64,000 bases of DNA from Fimbriimonadaceae bacterium (GCA_019638675.1 JAHBTE010000001.1:2326605-2390604), one strand, 5' to 3'. Shown: positions 1-8,988, counted from the stretch's first letter. Notes: generated from the letters alone by a model not told the origin. Program-made: numbers and translations.

Positions 1-938
1 CTGATCGGCTCATCGGTTTCCGCGATCCCAACGGAATCCGCCCGCTGTCACTCGGACAAATCGGCGAAGGTTGGATGCTTGCCAGCGAATCGTGCGCGTT
101 TGAACCAGTAGCCGCGCATTTTGTTCGCGATATTGAACCAGGCGAAGTCGTCGTTATTGACAGCAATGGCATGCACTCGTTTCAAGCGATCGAATCTACG
201 AAAGGCAATATGTGTCTGTTCGAATTCATCTATTTTGCCCGGCCCGATAGTGTGATGTACGGCACTTCTCTTTACCAAGCCCGCCAGCGCATGGGCATGA
301 AGCTCGCACAAGAATTTCCCGTTGAAGCCGACTTGGTTGTTCCGGTTCCGGATAGCGGCATCCCCGCCGCAATTGGATACGCGATTGAAAGCGGAATTCC
401 GTTTGGTGAAGGCATGGTTAAAAGCCGCTACATCCATCGCACGTTTATCCAACCAGACCAACGAATGAGAGAACTCGGGGTTCGGATGAAACTCTCGCCT
501 TTGCGCCAGAACATTGAAGGCAAGCGGCTCGTGCTGGTGGACGATTCTATCGTGCGGGGCACTACAACCGACCAAATCGTGCGGATGCTGATGGAAAACG
601 GCGCGCGTGAAGTTCATGTGCGCATCACCGCTCCGCCGATCATGCACCCTTGCTTCTATGGAATTGATATGGCGAGCCGTGGGCAACTCATCGCGGCTAA
701 TAAATCTATCGAAGAAATCCGTCAACACCTCGGCGCAACTTCGCTCGGATATCTCAGCGTGAATGGGGCGATGAACGCAGTAGGCGAAGGCGAGCGGCGG
801 TTCTGTAACGCCTGCTTTACGGGCGACTATCCGATTCCGGTTTCGTTTGATCAAGATAAAGATGCGATGATCGAAGCGCAGGCGGTCGGTGAAATGGCTA
901 CAGTCAGTGCTGGTCAGATGCTTCTGGATGTCGAGTAA
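1..938 (+). CDS. purF: amidophosphoribosyltransferase, C-terminal part (5' end outside window)
   Basis: This is the glutamine-PRPP amidotransferase that makes phosphoribosylamine, the first step of purine synthesis. The reading frame is open from base 3, and about 311 residues are visible. The segment begins inside the N-terminal glutaminase domain (FRDPNGIRPLSLG). It continues through the phosphoribosyltransferase domain with the PRPP-binding motif VLVDDSIVRGTT at about 531-569. The catalytic N-terminal Cys lies upstream of the window. The C-terminal CFTGDYPIPV is typical of the family. No terminator is obvious before the repeat that follows. The assignment is secure. Confidence 0.96.
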   Translation, partial: DRLIGFRDPNGIRPLSLGQIGEGWMLASESCAFEPVAAHFVRDIEPGEVVVIDSNGMHSFQAIESTKGNMCLFEFIYFARPDSVMYGTSLYQARQRMGMKLAQEFPVEADLVVPVPDSGIPAAIGYAIESGIPFGEGMVKSRYIHRTFIQPDQRMRELGVRMKLSPLRQNIEGKRLVLVDDSIVRGTTTDQIVRMLMENGAREVHVRITAPPIMHPCFYGIDMASRGQLIAANKSIEEIRQHLGATSLGYLSVNGAMNAVGEGERRFCNACFTGDYPIPVSFDQDKDAMIEAQAVGEMATVSAGQMLLDVE

Positions 939-1000
939 AACTCAATTTCTGGATGATACTAATCTTTACTAGTGCTACGGCATCACTTTGGAACTGAGTT

Positions 1001-1086
1001 CTCCTCCCGAGTTTGGGAGGAGATTAAGAGGAGGGTTGCAATTTGAGAATCACCCCCGCCCTAACCCTCCCCAAGCTTGGGGAGGG
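1001..1086. repeat. dispersed palindromic repeat, copy A
   Basis: Two palindromes bracket about 40 bp. An imperfect one (CTCCTCCC...GGGAGGAG) lies at 1001-1022. A perfect 22-bp one centred on AAGCTT lies at 1065-1086. Between them are AGATTAAGAGGAGGGTTG and CCCTAACC. The same layout recurs at 30570-30656. It is intergenic and has no coding potential. It resembles REP/MITE-like bacterial intergenic repeats. Confidence 0.8.
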
Positions 1087-1124
1087 AAACTCAGAAACAC
1101 ATTATTCTCAGTGCCTGAATCGAT

Positions 1125-1319
1125 TCAATCGGTCTTGTTCTTCCGTCGCCGGGTTATCTCTAGGATGGTTAAAACCAAAACCGGAACTCCTAACCCCACG
1201 AATATAGATATCTCCCAGAAATGCCCGATAAGAAATCCAACATACATAGACATATACGACCATACGCAAAATCCCCCCAGAACAATAACCCGAATCCAAC
1301 TAAATTTAGTTTTCTTCAT
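1125..1319 (-). CDS. small two-TM membrane protein
   Basis: This is a 64-residue ORF with a Lys-rich start (MKKTKFSW), two hydrophobic stretches (about residues 8-28 and 34-55) and a basic tail (RRRKNKTD). That is a normal positive-inside two-span topology. The upstream GAGTAAAT gives only a weak ribosome site. It lies alone between the repeat and an oxidoreductase gene. The family is not recognised. It is called because the composition looks like a real membrane protein and not like random translation. Confidence 0.5.
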   Translation of the reverse strand: MKKTKFSWIRVIVLGGFCVWSYMSMYVGFLIGHFWEISIFVGLGVPVLVLTILEITRRRKNKTD

Positions 1320-1380
1320 ATTTACTCAAAAATAATGTTGCTGGCATGTTCAAAGCTGAGACACGCCAGCAATACGAATC

Positions 1381-2457
1381 CTAGTAGCTTAAGTCAATCT
1401 TCTCTTCAACGCCAGTATCTGTACTTTTATACAAAGCATCGAAAATCGCGTTGAGGATCAGACCATGCTCGCCCGGAACTTTGGATTTGCCGCCTTCTTG
1501 AATAGTAGCAACAAACTCCTGAACTTCCTTGACGTGGGATGATTTGATATCGGGGATGTTCACCGGGCGCTCGTTGAATACCTGGCGATCCCGCTCGCTG
1601 AAAATCACGATTGGATCGTTGCTGAACCCTGGGCAAACTTCTGCGCCAGATTTGGTTCCCATGAGCGTGGTTTTAAAGAACTCCTGCTCGATGTTCGCCA
1701 TAAAGCTGGATTCCAGCGTTACGACCTGACCATCCTCGAACCGGATGAAACCAACCGCCATGTCTTCGACCGTAAACTTGTCGCGGTCGAAATCACCCAT
1801 AAAGTTGGTGAGGTTCGGGTTCTTACCCAAGATGTCCCAGGTTTTGCCACTTGCGCTCACCGGTTTTGGATAACCCATAAGGAACAAAGTGAAGTCCAGA
1901 ATGTGCACACCTATATCAATGAGCGGACCGCCGCCTTGCTTTTCTTTGTTAGTGAATACACCCCAACCAGGAACGCCGCGTCGGCGTAGAGCTTGCGCGC
2001 GGCCGTAATAAACGTCGCCCATGTGGCCTTTATCAATATATTCCTTCATGAACAAACCAGGGCCGCAGAACCGGTACTGCAAACCAACTTGCAGAATCTT
2101 GCCGGAATCTTTCGCGGCTCGGCACATGGCTTTGCTTTGATCTGCGTTCATCGAAAGTGGCTTTTCACACAAGACGTGTTTGCCCGCTTTCAGGGCATCT
2201 ACGGTCATTTGCATGTGCTCAAGGTTTGGCGTGGCAACACTGACAGCGTCAATTTCTGGGTCGTTGAGCAAATCTCGATAGTCTGCAGTCAAATTTGAAA
2301 TCGAATACTTGGTTCCGACTTCCTTCAAAACATCTGGCTTGATATCGCACAGCCATTTAATTTCACATTCATCGGGAATTGAAAGGTATCCCGGAATGTG
2401 GGCATGGTTTGCAATCATCCCCGCCCCAATCACACCAACTTTCAGCTTCTTAGCCAT
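1381..2457 (-). CDS. Gfo/Idh/MocA family oxidoreductase
   Basis: This is a 358-residue NAD(P)-dependent sugar or cyclitol dehydrogenase-type protein. The N-terminal Rossmann motif is GVIGAGMIANHAHIPGY. The family motif CEKPLS lies near residue 98 and supplies the Lys expected in the active site. GGGPLIDIGVHILD near residue 175 holds the usual catalytic-region His. The length is normal. The substrate cannot be told from sequence. A second family member lies at 12736-13731. It is transcribed towards purF, and divergently from the DUF853 gene with a 77-bp gap. Confidence 0.92.
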   Translation of the reverse strand: MAKKLKVGVIGAGMIANHAHIPGYLSIPDECEIKWLCDIKPDVLKEVGTKYSISNLTADYRDLLNDPEIDAVSVATPNLEHMQMTVDALKAGKHVLCEKPLSMNADQSKAMCRAAKDSGKILQVGLQYRFCGPGLFMKEYIDKGHMGDVYYGRAQALRRRGVPGWGVFTNKEKQGGGPLIDIGVHILDFTLFLMGYPKPVSASGKTWDILGKNPNLTNFMGDFDRDKFTVEDMAVGFIRFEDGQVVTLESSFMANIEQEFFKTTLMGTKSGAEVCPGFSNDPIVIFSERDRQVFNERPVNIPDIKSSHVKEVQEFVATIQEGGKSKVPGEHGLILNAIFDALYKSTDTGVEEKIDLSY

Positions 2458-2534
2458 CGCTTTTCATCTTACCAATTACAAAACCGGTCCCGGCCCTGCG
2501 GTAACCTAGTTGAGCATCAATTTGGAAAATAAAA

Positions 2535-4058
2535 ATGGCTGACCCAATCTTTGTCGGAAAATCTGATCAACCAGTGCACTTGCTCCCGCAACTGGCCAAC
2601 CGTCACGGAATGATTGCCGGAGCAACTGGAACCGGGAAAACTGTCACCCTCCAAATTCTTGCCGAACAGTTTTCACGCATGGGGACACCCGTTTTTATGG
2701 CCGATGTGAAGGGCGACCTCAGCGGAATGGCGATAGCGGGCGGCGGAAACCCAAAGCTTGAGGAACGCGCCCAAGTCATTGATCTTGGCACCCTAGAATA
2801 CAAAGCCTGCCCTGTGATTTTTTGGGATGTATTTGGTGAGCAAGGTCACCGACTGCGGGCGACTATTTCTGAAATGGGGCCACTATTGCTTTCGCGATTA
2901 CTCGGCCTGAACGACACGCAAGAAGGCGTTCTCAATATTGCGTTCAAAATCGCCGACGACCAAGGCCTGCTGTTACTTGACCTCAAAGACCTCAAGGCGA
3001 TGCTCAACTTTGTTGCTGACAACGCGAAAGATATTCAGTCGGAATATGGTCAAGTGAGCAGTGCTTCAGTTGGAGCAATTCAGCGCGGGTTACTTGTTCT
3101 TGAACAACAAGGAGCTGCAGAATTCTTTGGTGAGCCAGCATTGGAACTCAGCGACCTTATGCGGACGACTCACGACGGTCAGGGCTTTATTAATATTCTT
3201 GCCAGCGATAAGTTGATGCAAAGCCCGGCCCTGTATTCCACTTTCCTGCTTTGGCTACTCAGCGAACTGTTTGAAGAACTCCCCGAAGTCGGCGATCTGG
3301 AGAAACCAAAGCTCGTTTTCTTCTTCGACGAAGCGCATTTGCTGTTCAATGATGCACCCAAGGCGCTGGTTGACAAAGTTGAGCAAGTGGTTCGTTTGAT
3401 TCGTTCCAAAGGCGTTGGAGTTTTCTTTGTCAGCCAAAACCCGCTCGACATCCCAGATACAGTTCTTGGTCAACTTGGAAACCGGTTCCAACATGCCTTG
3501 CGGGCATTCACTCCCCGCGACCAAAAGGCAGTACGATCTGCGGCTGAAACCTTCCGCCAAAATCCTGCGTTCAAAACTGAAGAAATCATCACCCAACTCG
3601 GGGTCGGTGAAGCACTCGTCAGCACGTTAGAAGGCAAAGGAACGCCGATTATCGTTCAAAAAACCTTGATCCGTCCACCAAGCAGTCGCCTTGGGCCGGC
3701 AACTCCCGATGAGCGCGCCAAAATCATGGCGAATTCTCCGGTTGGCATGACTTACAACAAAGAGATCGACCGCGAATCTGCTTACGAAATCCTTACTAAA
3801 CGCGCGGAACTTGCCGCCGCTGAAGCCGCCAAGGCTGAAGAAGCCGCAGCGAAAGCAAAAGCCGATGCCGCTGCCGCAAAAGAAGCAGAACGAGCGAACC
3901 GAGTCACCAGCCGCGCGAGATCAACGCGCGAAACTCCGGTCGAAGCGATGCTCAAATCCACAATGCGTTCCGCCGGTACTCAAATCGGGCGGGAGCTCAG
4001 TAAAAACAGCGGGAAAATCCTGCGCGGATTACTGGGCGGAATCTTTAAAGGACGTTAG
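2535..4058 (+). CDS. HerA-like ATPase, DUF853 family
   Basis: This is a 507-residue P-loop ATPase. Walker A is [12 protein letters not shown] (about residues 29-40). Walker B is [13 protein letters not shown] (about 259-271). The sequence [20 protein letters not shown] is characteristic of the DUF853 (YjgR) family. The C-terminus has an Ala/Lys/Glu-rich helix of about 45 residues, probably coiled coil, and a basic tail. The family's role is not well established; HerA relatives move DNA. The stop overlaps the stop of the convergent DUF151 gene by 4 bp. It appears to be monocistronic. Confidence 0.92.
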   Translation: MADPIFVGKSDQPVHLLPQLANRHGMIAGATGTGKTVTLQILAEQFSRMGTPVFMADVKGDLSGMAIAGGGNPKLEERAQVIDLGTLEYKACPVIFWDVFGEQGHRLRATISEMGPLLLSRLLGLNDTQEGVLNIAFKIADDQGLLLLDLKDLKAMLNFVADNAKDIQSEYGQVSSASVGAIQRGLLVLEQQGAAEFFGEPALELSDLMRTTHDGQGFINILASDKLMQSPALYSTFLLWLLSELFEELPEVGDLEKPKLVFFFDEAHLLFNDAPKALVDKVEQVVRLIRSKGVGVFFVSQNPLDIPDTVLGQLGNRFQHALRAFTPRDQKAVRSAAETFRQNPAFKTEEIITQLGVGEALVSTLEGKGTPIIVQKTLIRPPSSRLGPATPDERAKIMANSPVGMTYNKEIDRESAYEILTKRAELAAAEAAKAEEAAAKAKADAAAAKEAERANRVTSRARSTRETPVEAMLKSTMRSAGTQIGRELSKNSGKILRGLLGGIFKGR

Positions 4059-4552
4059 TGACCGTGCTGCTCTAAGATGCCTTCCGCCACAAAAATGGGG
4101 GCATCTACGCGTACAGCAAGCGCAATCGCGTCACTTGGACGAGCGTCAATCACCATATCTTCGTTCCCCGTATCCAGCAGAATCTTTGCGTAATAAGTGC
4201 TTCCCAAAAAGTCGTCGATATCGATTCGTTTGACTTCTCCGCCGAGCCGTTCGATCACTTTCTTGAGAAGGTCGTGCGTCATCGGGCGATCTGGCTGATG
4301 GTTGCCGATATGCGAGCTGATGGCGGTTGCCTCAAAGCCACCGATCACGATTGGGAGCTTGCGAGAGCCATCGCTCAGCAACACGAATCGCTGGATGGAA
4401 TCTTGAGCTTGGGCCGCAAAAACCGCCTCGACGCGAACCTCTACCGGGTTCCCGTAATCGATCTCATCATCCACGGGCGTGGGCTCTTCGTAAGGGAAAA
4501 ACGCCGGTGGCTGATCCAGATCTTCGGGTTCTTCTCGCGGCTCGTCCGGCAT
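4055..4552 (-). CDS. bifunctional nuclease family protein (DUF151)
   Basis: This 165-residue protein has the DUF151/BFN core: [22 protein letters not shown], then [26 protein letters not shown], then [20 protein letters not shown]. An acidic N-terminal extension of about 35 residues ([14 protein letters not shown]) precedes it. Plant members have in vitro nuclease activity, but the bacterial role is unclear. It lies 16 bp downstream of the carB half-gene on the same strand, so the two are probably co-transcribed. Confidence 0.9.
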   Translation of the reverse strand: MPDEPREEPEDLDQPPAFFPYEEPTPVDDEIDYGNPVEVRVEAVFAAQAQDSIQRFVLLSDGSRKLPIVIGGFEATAISSHIGNHQPDRPMTHDLLKKVIERLGGEVKRIDIDDFLGSTYYAKILLDTGNEDMVIDARPSDAIALAVRVDAPIFVAEGILEQHGH

Positions 4553-4568
4553 AATTTAAGGTTACCAG

Positions 4569-6245
4569 CTAAGCTAAAGTCTTCGCCGTACCCTGGACGT
4601 GTTCAGTGATGGTTTTGCAAGTTGCCCGACCAGAATCTTCAAATACGTCTAATACCTTTGCGAGCGCAACCGCCGTATCAATGCTCGTCACACAAGCCAC
4701 ACCCGTTTCGATGCAAGCCCGTCGAATCCTTGCCGAATCGCTCCCTGCGATCTGCCCTGGGCCAGGAGTGTTGATCATCAGGCTCACTTCGCCAGCCAGA
4801 ATCCGATCCAGAAGATTGGGCGACCCTTGCTGAATCTTGTTGAGCTTTTCGCACGGGATTCCCGCATTGTTGAGCGCATCGCAGGTTCCACCCGTGGCTC
4901 CCATCGCATAACCCCGTTCCATCAGCCGCCGACCAATTTCAATTGCCGCTGGCTTATCGCTATCAGTAACGGTAATGATCACTTGCCCTTTGGGTTTAAA
5001 TGTGATGCCACTACCGATCATCGCCTTGTAAAGAGCGGCTTCGTAGGTTTCATCAATGCCCAGCATTTCGCCGGTGGATTTCATTTCTGGGCCAAGGCTT
5101 GGTTCGACTAGAGCCAGTTTTTGGAAACTGAATACCGGAGCTTTCACCGCATACAACCGCGCTGGAGTGACCCCCGCCCGGACTTGCTCAATAGTTCGGA
5201 TTGAGCCATCCGCCCTTGGTGCGGCAGTATCGGTTTTGACGATGTGCCCGTCGGTAGAACCCAATTCCCAAAGGCCGCTTGCATAGCCGAGTTCGGCAAG
5301 AGTTTGCCCCATCATGCACCGGGTTGCGAGCTGAACCATCGGAACGCCTGTGACCTTGCTCAAGTACGGCACGGTTCGGCTGGCTCGAGGGTTGACTTCC
5401 AAAACGTAGGCTTCTCCATCAACGAGAACAAACTGAATATTCATCATGCCGCGAACCCCAAGCTCGCGGGCGATGAGGCAAGCCGATTCAACCATGCGGG
5501 CTTGTAGTTCGGAATCAATCGCTACTGGCGGGAACACTGCCATCGAATCGCCGCTATGAATTCCCGCACGCTCGATATGTTCCATGATTCCCGGAACCAG
5601 GGTGTCAACTCCGTCGCTGATCACGTCTACTTCGGCTTCTTGACCAAAGAAGTACTTATCAACCAAAACCGGCTGACCTGGGTTCGCATCTTCTGCTTCT
5701 TGGTAAAAACTGCGCAGTTGGTCGGCATCGTGGACGATCTCCATTCCGCGTCCCCCGAGCACAAAACTTGGGCGAATCAAAACCGGATATTTGATTTCTT
5801 CCGCGACGATCAGAGCTTGGTCGAGACTGGTTACCGCACGTCCGGGCGGTTTTGGAATGCCGAGCCGATCCAAAAGTTTTTCGAACTGATCTCGATCTTC
5901 AGCGGCGGCGATGGCTTCTGGCTGAGTTCCCAGTATCGGAACCCCTTCCGCCGCGAGTGCTTCTGCTAAGTTAATCGCGGTCTGCCCGCCGAACTGCACC
6001 ACCACGCCTTTCGCTTGTTCGTGGTCGAATACATCTAAAACTTCGTCGAGTGCGACTGGTTCAAAATAGAGTCCATCGGCGGTGTCAAAGTCGGTGCTGA
6101 CGGTTTCAGGATTGTTGTTCACAATCGCGGCTTTGTAGCCCATTTCCTGCAGAGTCCACACGCAATGCACGCAGGAGTAGTCAAATTCTATGCCCTGTCC
6201 GATTCGGATTGGCCCTGATCCCAGTACGACAACGCGTTCGCTCAC
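4569..6245 (-). CDS. carB: carbamoyl-phosphate synthase large chain, C-terminal half only
   Basis: This 558-residue protein corresponds to the second half of the usual ~1070-residue CarB. It starts at the second ATP-grasp unit (VVVLGSGPIRIGQGIEFDYS). FGGQTAINLAEAL, VLIRPSFVLGGRGMEI and EVNPRASRTVPY follow. The C-terminal regulatory MGS-like domain runs from about residue 425 (VIITVTDSDKPAAIEIG). The start is GTG, with an in-frame TAA 12-14 bases upstream, so the N-terminal half is not fused here. Between ATP-grasp and MGS there are roughly 22 extra residues (around GHIVKTDTAAPRADGSIR) compared with E. coli. Split CarB is known in Aquifex and some methanogens. The partner half is not in this window. 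Confidence 0.93.
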   Translation of the reverse strand: MSERVVVLGSGPIRIGQGIEFDYSCVHCVWTLQEMGYKAAIVNNNPETVSTDFDTADGLYFEPVALDEVLDVFDHEQAKGVVVQFGGQTAINLAEALAAEGVPILGTQPEAIAAAEDRDQFEKLLDRLGIPKPPGRAVTSLDQALIVAEEIKYPVLIRPSFVLGGRGMEIVHDADQLRSFYQEAEDANPGQPVLVDKYFFGQEAEVDVISDGVDTLVPGIMEHIERAGIHSGDSMAVFPPVAIDSELQARMVESACLIARELGVRGMMNIQFVLVDGEAYVLEVNPRASRTVPYLSKVTGVPMVQLATRCMMGQTLAELGYASGLWELGSTDGHIVKTDTAAPRADGSIRTIEQVRAGVTPARLYAVKAPVFSFQKLALVEPSLGPEMKSTGEMLGIDETYEAALYKAMIGSGITFKPKGQVIITVTDSDKPAAIEIGRRLMERGYAMGATGGTCDALNNAGIPCEKLNKIQQGSPNLLDRILAGEVSLMINTPGPGQIAGSDSARIRRACIETGVACVTSIDTAVALAKVLDVFEDSGRATCKTITEHVQGTAKTLA

Positions 6246-6274
6246 TAAAAGTATGTTTTACCTGCCCAGCTCCC

Positions 6275-7132
6275 CTATCCACTGACATTAGACTGATGAA
6301 CTTTTTGTTCGACATGATGGAGTCCCCCGTATACTACGAGAGCGGCAAGTGAGAGTAGTGCGCTCAACGGGAATGCACTGCCAATACCAAATGGTGCGAT
6401 TCCTGCAAGGAACAAACAGGCTCCGATGACCGCAACTAGCATTGATTTTCCTCCAAGCGTAAACAGAACGGCAATGACTAACTGACAAAGGGCAATAACC
6501 AGTACAACTGGGGTTGCGTACAACTTGAACGGCCCGGTTATGATTTCCCGGTAAATCGGAACAATGACAAATTCAGCAAAATCTTGGTACACCGCTGGCT
6601 GATTCAGCGCGAGACTTGCGTTGAGAATTGCCGCCGCAAAGAAAATCACGGCTAATAGCCTTCGCGTTATGTTGGGCTTAGTCTCCGCTAATGTGAGGCA
6701 AACAACACCGATAGATTGGCAAACTAGGAACGGGATGATGTGTTCCTGCCGCCAGCCCCTGAATGCCAATGGCATCGCTGTAACGGTGATTATTGGGATA
6801 AGAATCCAAATCCGACCATTGAAAGTATTGTAATCAGCAAATATTTTGCTCCACGGATTCTTGAACAAGTAATGCCCAGCAAGAAACTCGAAAGCTAGGG
6901 TCATCACAAGCCAGATTATTCCAGCTAGCCAAGCCTCAGAAAGTGACCGTACTCCTATCCATGAATGCGTAAGGCAAGCTACGACAAAAATTATCGTGGC
7001 AAGAACTAGAGTACTGATAACATGACCAGTTCTTTCGCCCAATTTTGGGCGAACAACCGCCTCCCGAAACAATCCGTTTATCACTGCAAAAACGCTCAGC
7101 AGTAACCAAACTAAGAGTGCTTTTGGAATCAC
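6275..7132 (-). CDS. integral membrane protein, possible two-part fusion
   Basis: This 285-residue protein is hydrophobic throughout, with about eight predicted spans. Residues 1-125 look like a short stand-alone family of about 145 residues, with the pattern NGLFREAVV..H.IST and AWLAGIIWLVMTLAFEFLAGHY..W..I..DYN..NGRIW. That resemblance is from memory. The remaining ~160 residues add further membrane segments of unknown kind. The start is GTG with a poly-T stretch and no clear Shine-Dalgarno site, so the exact start is uncertain. It lies 29 bp upstream of the carB half-gene, where the missing CarB half would be expected. Confidence 0.75.
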   Translation of the reverse strand: MIPKALLVWLLLSVFAVINGLFREAVVRPKLGERTGHVISTLVLATIIFVVACLTHSWIGVRSLSEAWLAGIIWLVMTLAFEFLAGHYLFKNPWSKIFADYNTFNGRIWILIPIITVTAMPLAFRGWRQEHIIPFLVCQSIGVVCLTLAETKPNITRRLLAVIFFAAAILNASLALNQPAVYQDFAEFVIVPIYREIITGPFKLYATPVVLVIALCQLVIAVLFTLGGKSMLVAVIGACLFLAGIAPFGIGSAFPLSALLSLAALVVYGGLHHVEQKVHQSNVSG

Positions 7133-7194
7133 AAAAAAATTATGATGTAGGTATTAGCATAACAAACCTTGAAACTTTCGTGAAGATTGGCTAG

Positions 7195-7710
7195 TTAAAC
7201 CCCGACCACTATTCCATGCAGAACAACCTGCCCGGCATCAGCTTCCACAGTCTCTAGCCGAACATCTATCGGCAGGTCGCCCGCATCAAAAATCGGATTG
7301 ATCTTCGCAAGCTGGCCTTCCACCAGATTCTTGGCTCCGCCGCCCATGACATCCACTTGTTTCAGCCGCACCATCAACCGCTTGCCATCTTCGATTTCCA
7401 GAGTGCAGACCGCCTTTACGGGAATAGTGACCACGATTTGCGCCTTGGCTTCCACATAAATTAGCCCGCCGCTGATAGAAACTTGGAAATCTTTGAGTCC
7501 GCCCGGAGCTTGTTTGGTGAGCAAGTTTGCAATAGCCTGCTCGGTGACCACCGCTTTTGCTGTGCCTGGTTGCTTGAGATAAAGCGCAAACGGATTGAGG
7601 TCGGCGGCAGATTCGCCTCCATAAACCTCAAAACTCTCCACCACTAAACCAAATTCCAGTTCGATCCGCCCAAACTTCGCTTCTAGCGAACCAACCCGCA
7701 AACTCTTCAC
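7195..7710 (-). CDS. DUF2993/LmeA-like protein
   Basis: This 171-residue protein has alternating beta-rich segments. The pattern VTEQAIANLLTKQ, then FQVSISGGLIYVEAK and LEIEDGKRLMVRLKQVDVMG resembles the DUF2993 (LmeA) group of tubular lipid-binding proteins. There is no signal peptide or membrane anchor, unlike mycobacterial LmeA, so it is probably cytoplasmic or peripheral. It lies head-to-head with the TSUP transporter gene. The family call is moderate; no lipid ligand can be inferred. Confidence 0.6.
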   Translation of the reverse strand: MKSLRVGSLEAKFGRIELEFGLVVESFEVYGGESAADLNPFALYLKQPGTAKAVVTEQAIANLLTKQAPGGLKDFQVSISGGLIYVEAKAQIVVTIPVKAVCTLEIEDGKRLMVRLKQVDVMGGGAKNLVEGQLAKINPIFDAGDLPIDVRLETVEADAGQVVLHGIVVGV

Positions 7711-7772
7711 AGTTGTAATCTACCTGTCAACGTGCAAGCTGGTTTCAATTGGTGGGCTGGTACGCTTTGCGC

Positions 7773-8135
7773 ATGGCCACTGTGTTGATCAGCTTAGTTG
7801 TGGGGGTTGTTGCGGGCGTGCTCTCCGGACTCTTTGGAATCGGCGGCGGAATCGTGATTGTTCCGGCCCTGATTCTGTTTTTGGGGTTCACGCAACATAA
7901 GGCGCAAGGCACATCGCTGGCCGCGCTGTTGCTTCCGGTTGGCGCGCTCGGAGCCTGGAAATACTATCAAGAAAAAAACGTGGACATCTCATCGGCTATC
8001 CCTATTGCGCTCGGGTTGCTGGCGGGGGCTTTGGCGGGAGCGAACATCGCGTCTTCGCTTGATCCCGTGACGATGCGAAAAGTGTTCAGCGTGTTTCTAG
8101 TCGCGATTGCGATTTATTTGTGGACGAAGAAGTAA
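7773..8135 (+). CDS. TSUP-family (TauE/SafE) permease, half-size
   Basis: The protein is 120 residues from ATG 7773; a TTG at 7749 would add eight residues. GVLSGLFGIGGGIVIVPALILFLG is interrupted by typical family Gly motifs, and AQGTSLAALLLPVGALGAWKYY follows. About four transmembrane segments are present, half of the usual eight, so it would be expected to act as a homodimer. TSUP proteins move sulfite, sulfonates or related anions; the substrate here is unknown. It ends 4 bp before the promoter of the ArsR gene. Confidence 0.85.
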   Translation: MATVLISLVVGVVAGVLSGLFGIGGGIVIVPALILFLGFTQHKAQGTSLAALLLPVGALGAWKYYQEKNVDISSAIPIALGLLAGALAGANIASSLDPVTMRKVFSVFLVAIAIYLWTKK

Positions 8136-8138
8136 CTC

Positions 8139-8167
8139 TTGCATTCAGCAAAGATAATTGGTATTAT
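8139..8167 (+). promoter_or_regulatory. sigma-70-type promoter of the ArsR/SRPBCC operon
   Basis: TTGCAT (8139-8144), a 17-bp spacer and TATTAT (8162-8167) lie 20 bp before the ArsR start codon. The -10 box lies inside the left arm of the palindrome at 8163-8188. A bound repressor would therefore cover the -10 box, the transcription start and the start codon. Confidence 0.6.
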
Positions 8168-8188
8168 TCACCCAGTTGGGTGAATAAT
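8163..8188. promoter_or_regulatory. perfect palindromic operator overlapping the ArsR start codon
   Basis: Two perfect 12-bp arms, ATTATTCACCCA and TGGGTGAATAAT, are separated by GT. The right arm includes the first two bases of the ATG at 8187. ArsR-family repressors bind such 12-2-12 type inverted repeats in their own promoters. Autoregulation by the downstream ArsR protein is the natural reading. Confidence 0.75.
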
Positions 8189-8516
8189 GACCGTAACCCT
8201 GGATAACACGCTTTTTGCTCTTGCCGACCCGGTACGAAGAGAAATTCTCTCGCAACTCACTCGGCATCCGGCGAGGGTAACTGACATTGCAAAGCCGTTC
8301 AACATTTCGCTGAACAGCGTCAGCAAGCACATTAAAGTTCTTGAGCGAGCCGGTTTGGTCACCCGCAAATTAAAAGGGCGCGAACACATCCTCAGCGTGA
8401 ACCCTGCCCCACTTTTTGATGCAACCGAATGGATGCAATCTCAAACCCAGATCTGGCAAGCCCGACTCTCCACCCTTGAAAAAATCCTCGACGAAGAAAC
8501 AAAGAACAATGGATAA
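8187..8516 (+). CDS. ArsR-family winged-helix transcriptional repressor
   Basis: This 109-residue protein has the ArsR pattern LFALADPVRREILSQLTRHPARVTDIAKPFNISLNSVSKHIKVLERAGLV, in short: an ADPVRREIL N-terminal helix, an HTH, then a wing with KLKGREHIL. No Cys-based metal site is present. This matches the subgroup paired with SRPBCC (AHSA1) genes, such as the SdpR-like group. It overlaps the downstream SRPBCC gene by 8 bp, indicating translational coupling. It is probably autoregulated through the palindrome that covers its start codon. A related cassette with different gene order lies at 35959-37160. Confidence 0.92.
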   Translation: MTVTLDNTLFALADPVRREILSQLTRHPARVTDIAKPFNISLNSVSKHIKVLERAGLVTRKLKGREHILSVNPAPLFDATEWMQSQTQIWQARLSTLEKILDEETKNNG

Positions 8517-8952
8517 ACCCACCGCAACATTGCAAGTCACGCATCAATACAACCACCCACCCCAAGCGGTTTATGACGCCTTTTTGAATCAAAAATACGC
8601 CCACAAATGGTTCTTTGCTACCGAAACCGGGGAGATGGTGGTCTGCGAGATTGACGCCACAGTTGGTGGAAAATTCACCATGACCGACCGCCGCGACGGC
8701 GAAGATGTTGCCCATGTCGGCACATTTTTAGAACTCGACCCACCCAACCGTATCGTGTTCACGCTTCAAGTTCCGAAGTATTCCCAAGAGATGAATCGCT
8801 TAGAAATCGACATCCGGCCAACAGATTCGGGCAGTGAACTCACGCTTACCCACACCTACGCCGCAGAATATGAAGAACACAGCGAACAATACAGAGCGGG
8901 TTGGAATATGATTCTGGACAACTTCCGAACGTGGGCCTTCCCGGCTGATTAG
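8509..8952 (+). CDS. SRPBCC/AHSA1-domain protein
   Basis: This 147-residue protein has a START-like hydrophobic pocket fold. It has an N-terminal strand ATLQVTHQYNHPPQAVYDAF, a W in AHKWFFA, and the C-terminal helix GWNMILDNFRTW typical of AHSA1-like proteins. The ATG at 8509, inside the end of the ArsR gene, is chosen because homology begins there and the 8-bp overlap fits coupling. The ligand is unknown. ArsR-SRPBCC pairs are widespread, and the SRPBCC protein is often thought to sense or alter the repressor's effector. Confidence 0.9.
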   Translation: MDKPTATLQVTHQYNHPPQAVYDAFLNQKYAHKWFFATETGEMVVCEIDATVGGKFTMTDRRDGEDVAHVGTFLELDPPNRIVFTLQVPKYSQEMNRLEIDIRPTDSGSELTLTHTYAAEYEEHSEQYRAGWNMILDNFRTWAFPAD

Positions 8953-8988
8953 CAAACCCTCATTGGGTTGAGTTCGTCTGTTCTAACA

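Noticed and set aside
48-854. 268-codon open frame opposite purF
   Set aside because: It overlaps a secure purF reading frame on the other strand, with no recognisable motif and no ribosome site.
988-1335. Plus-strand frame through the repeat after purF
   Set aside because: It is mostly translated repeat sequence with low-complexity Pro/Asn content. The minus-strand small membrane frame is the better candidate.
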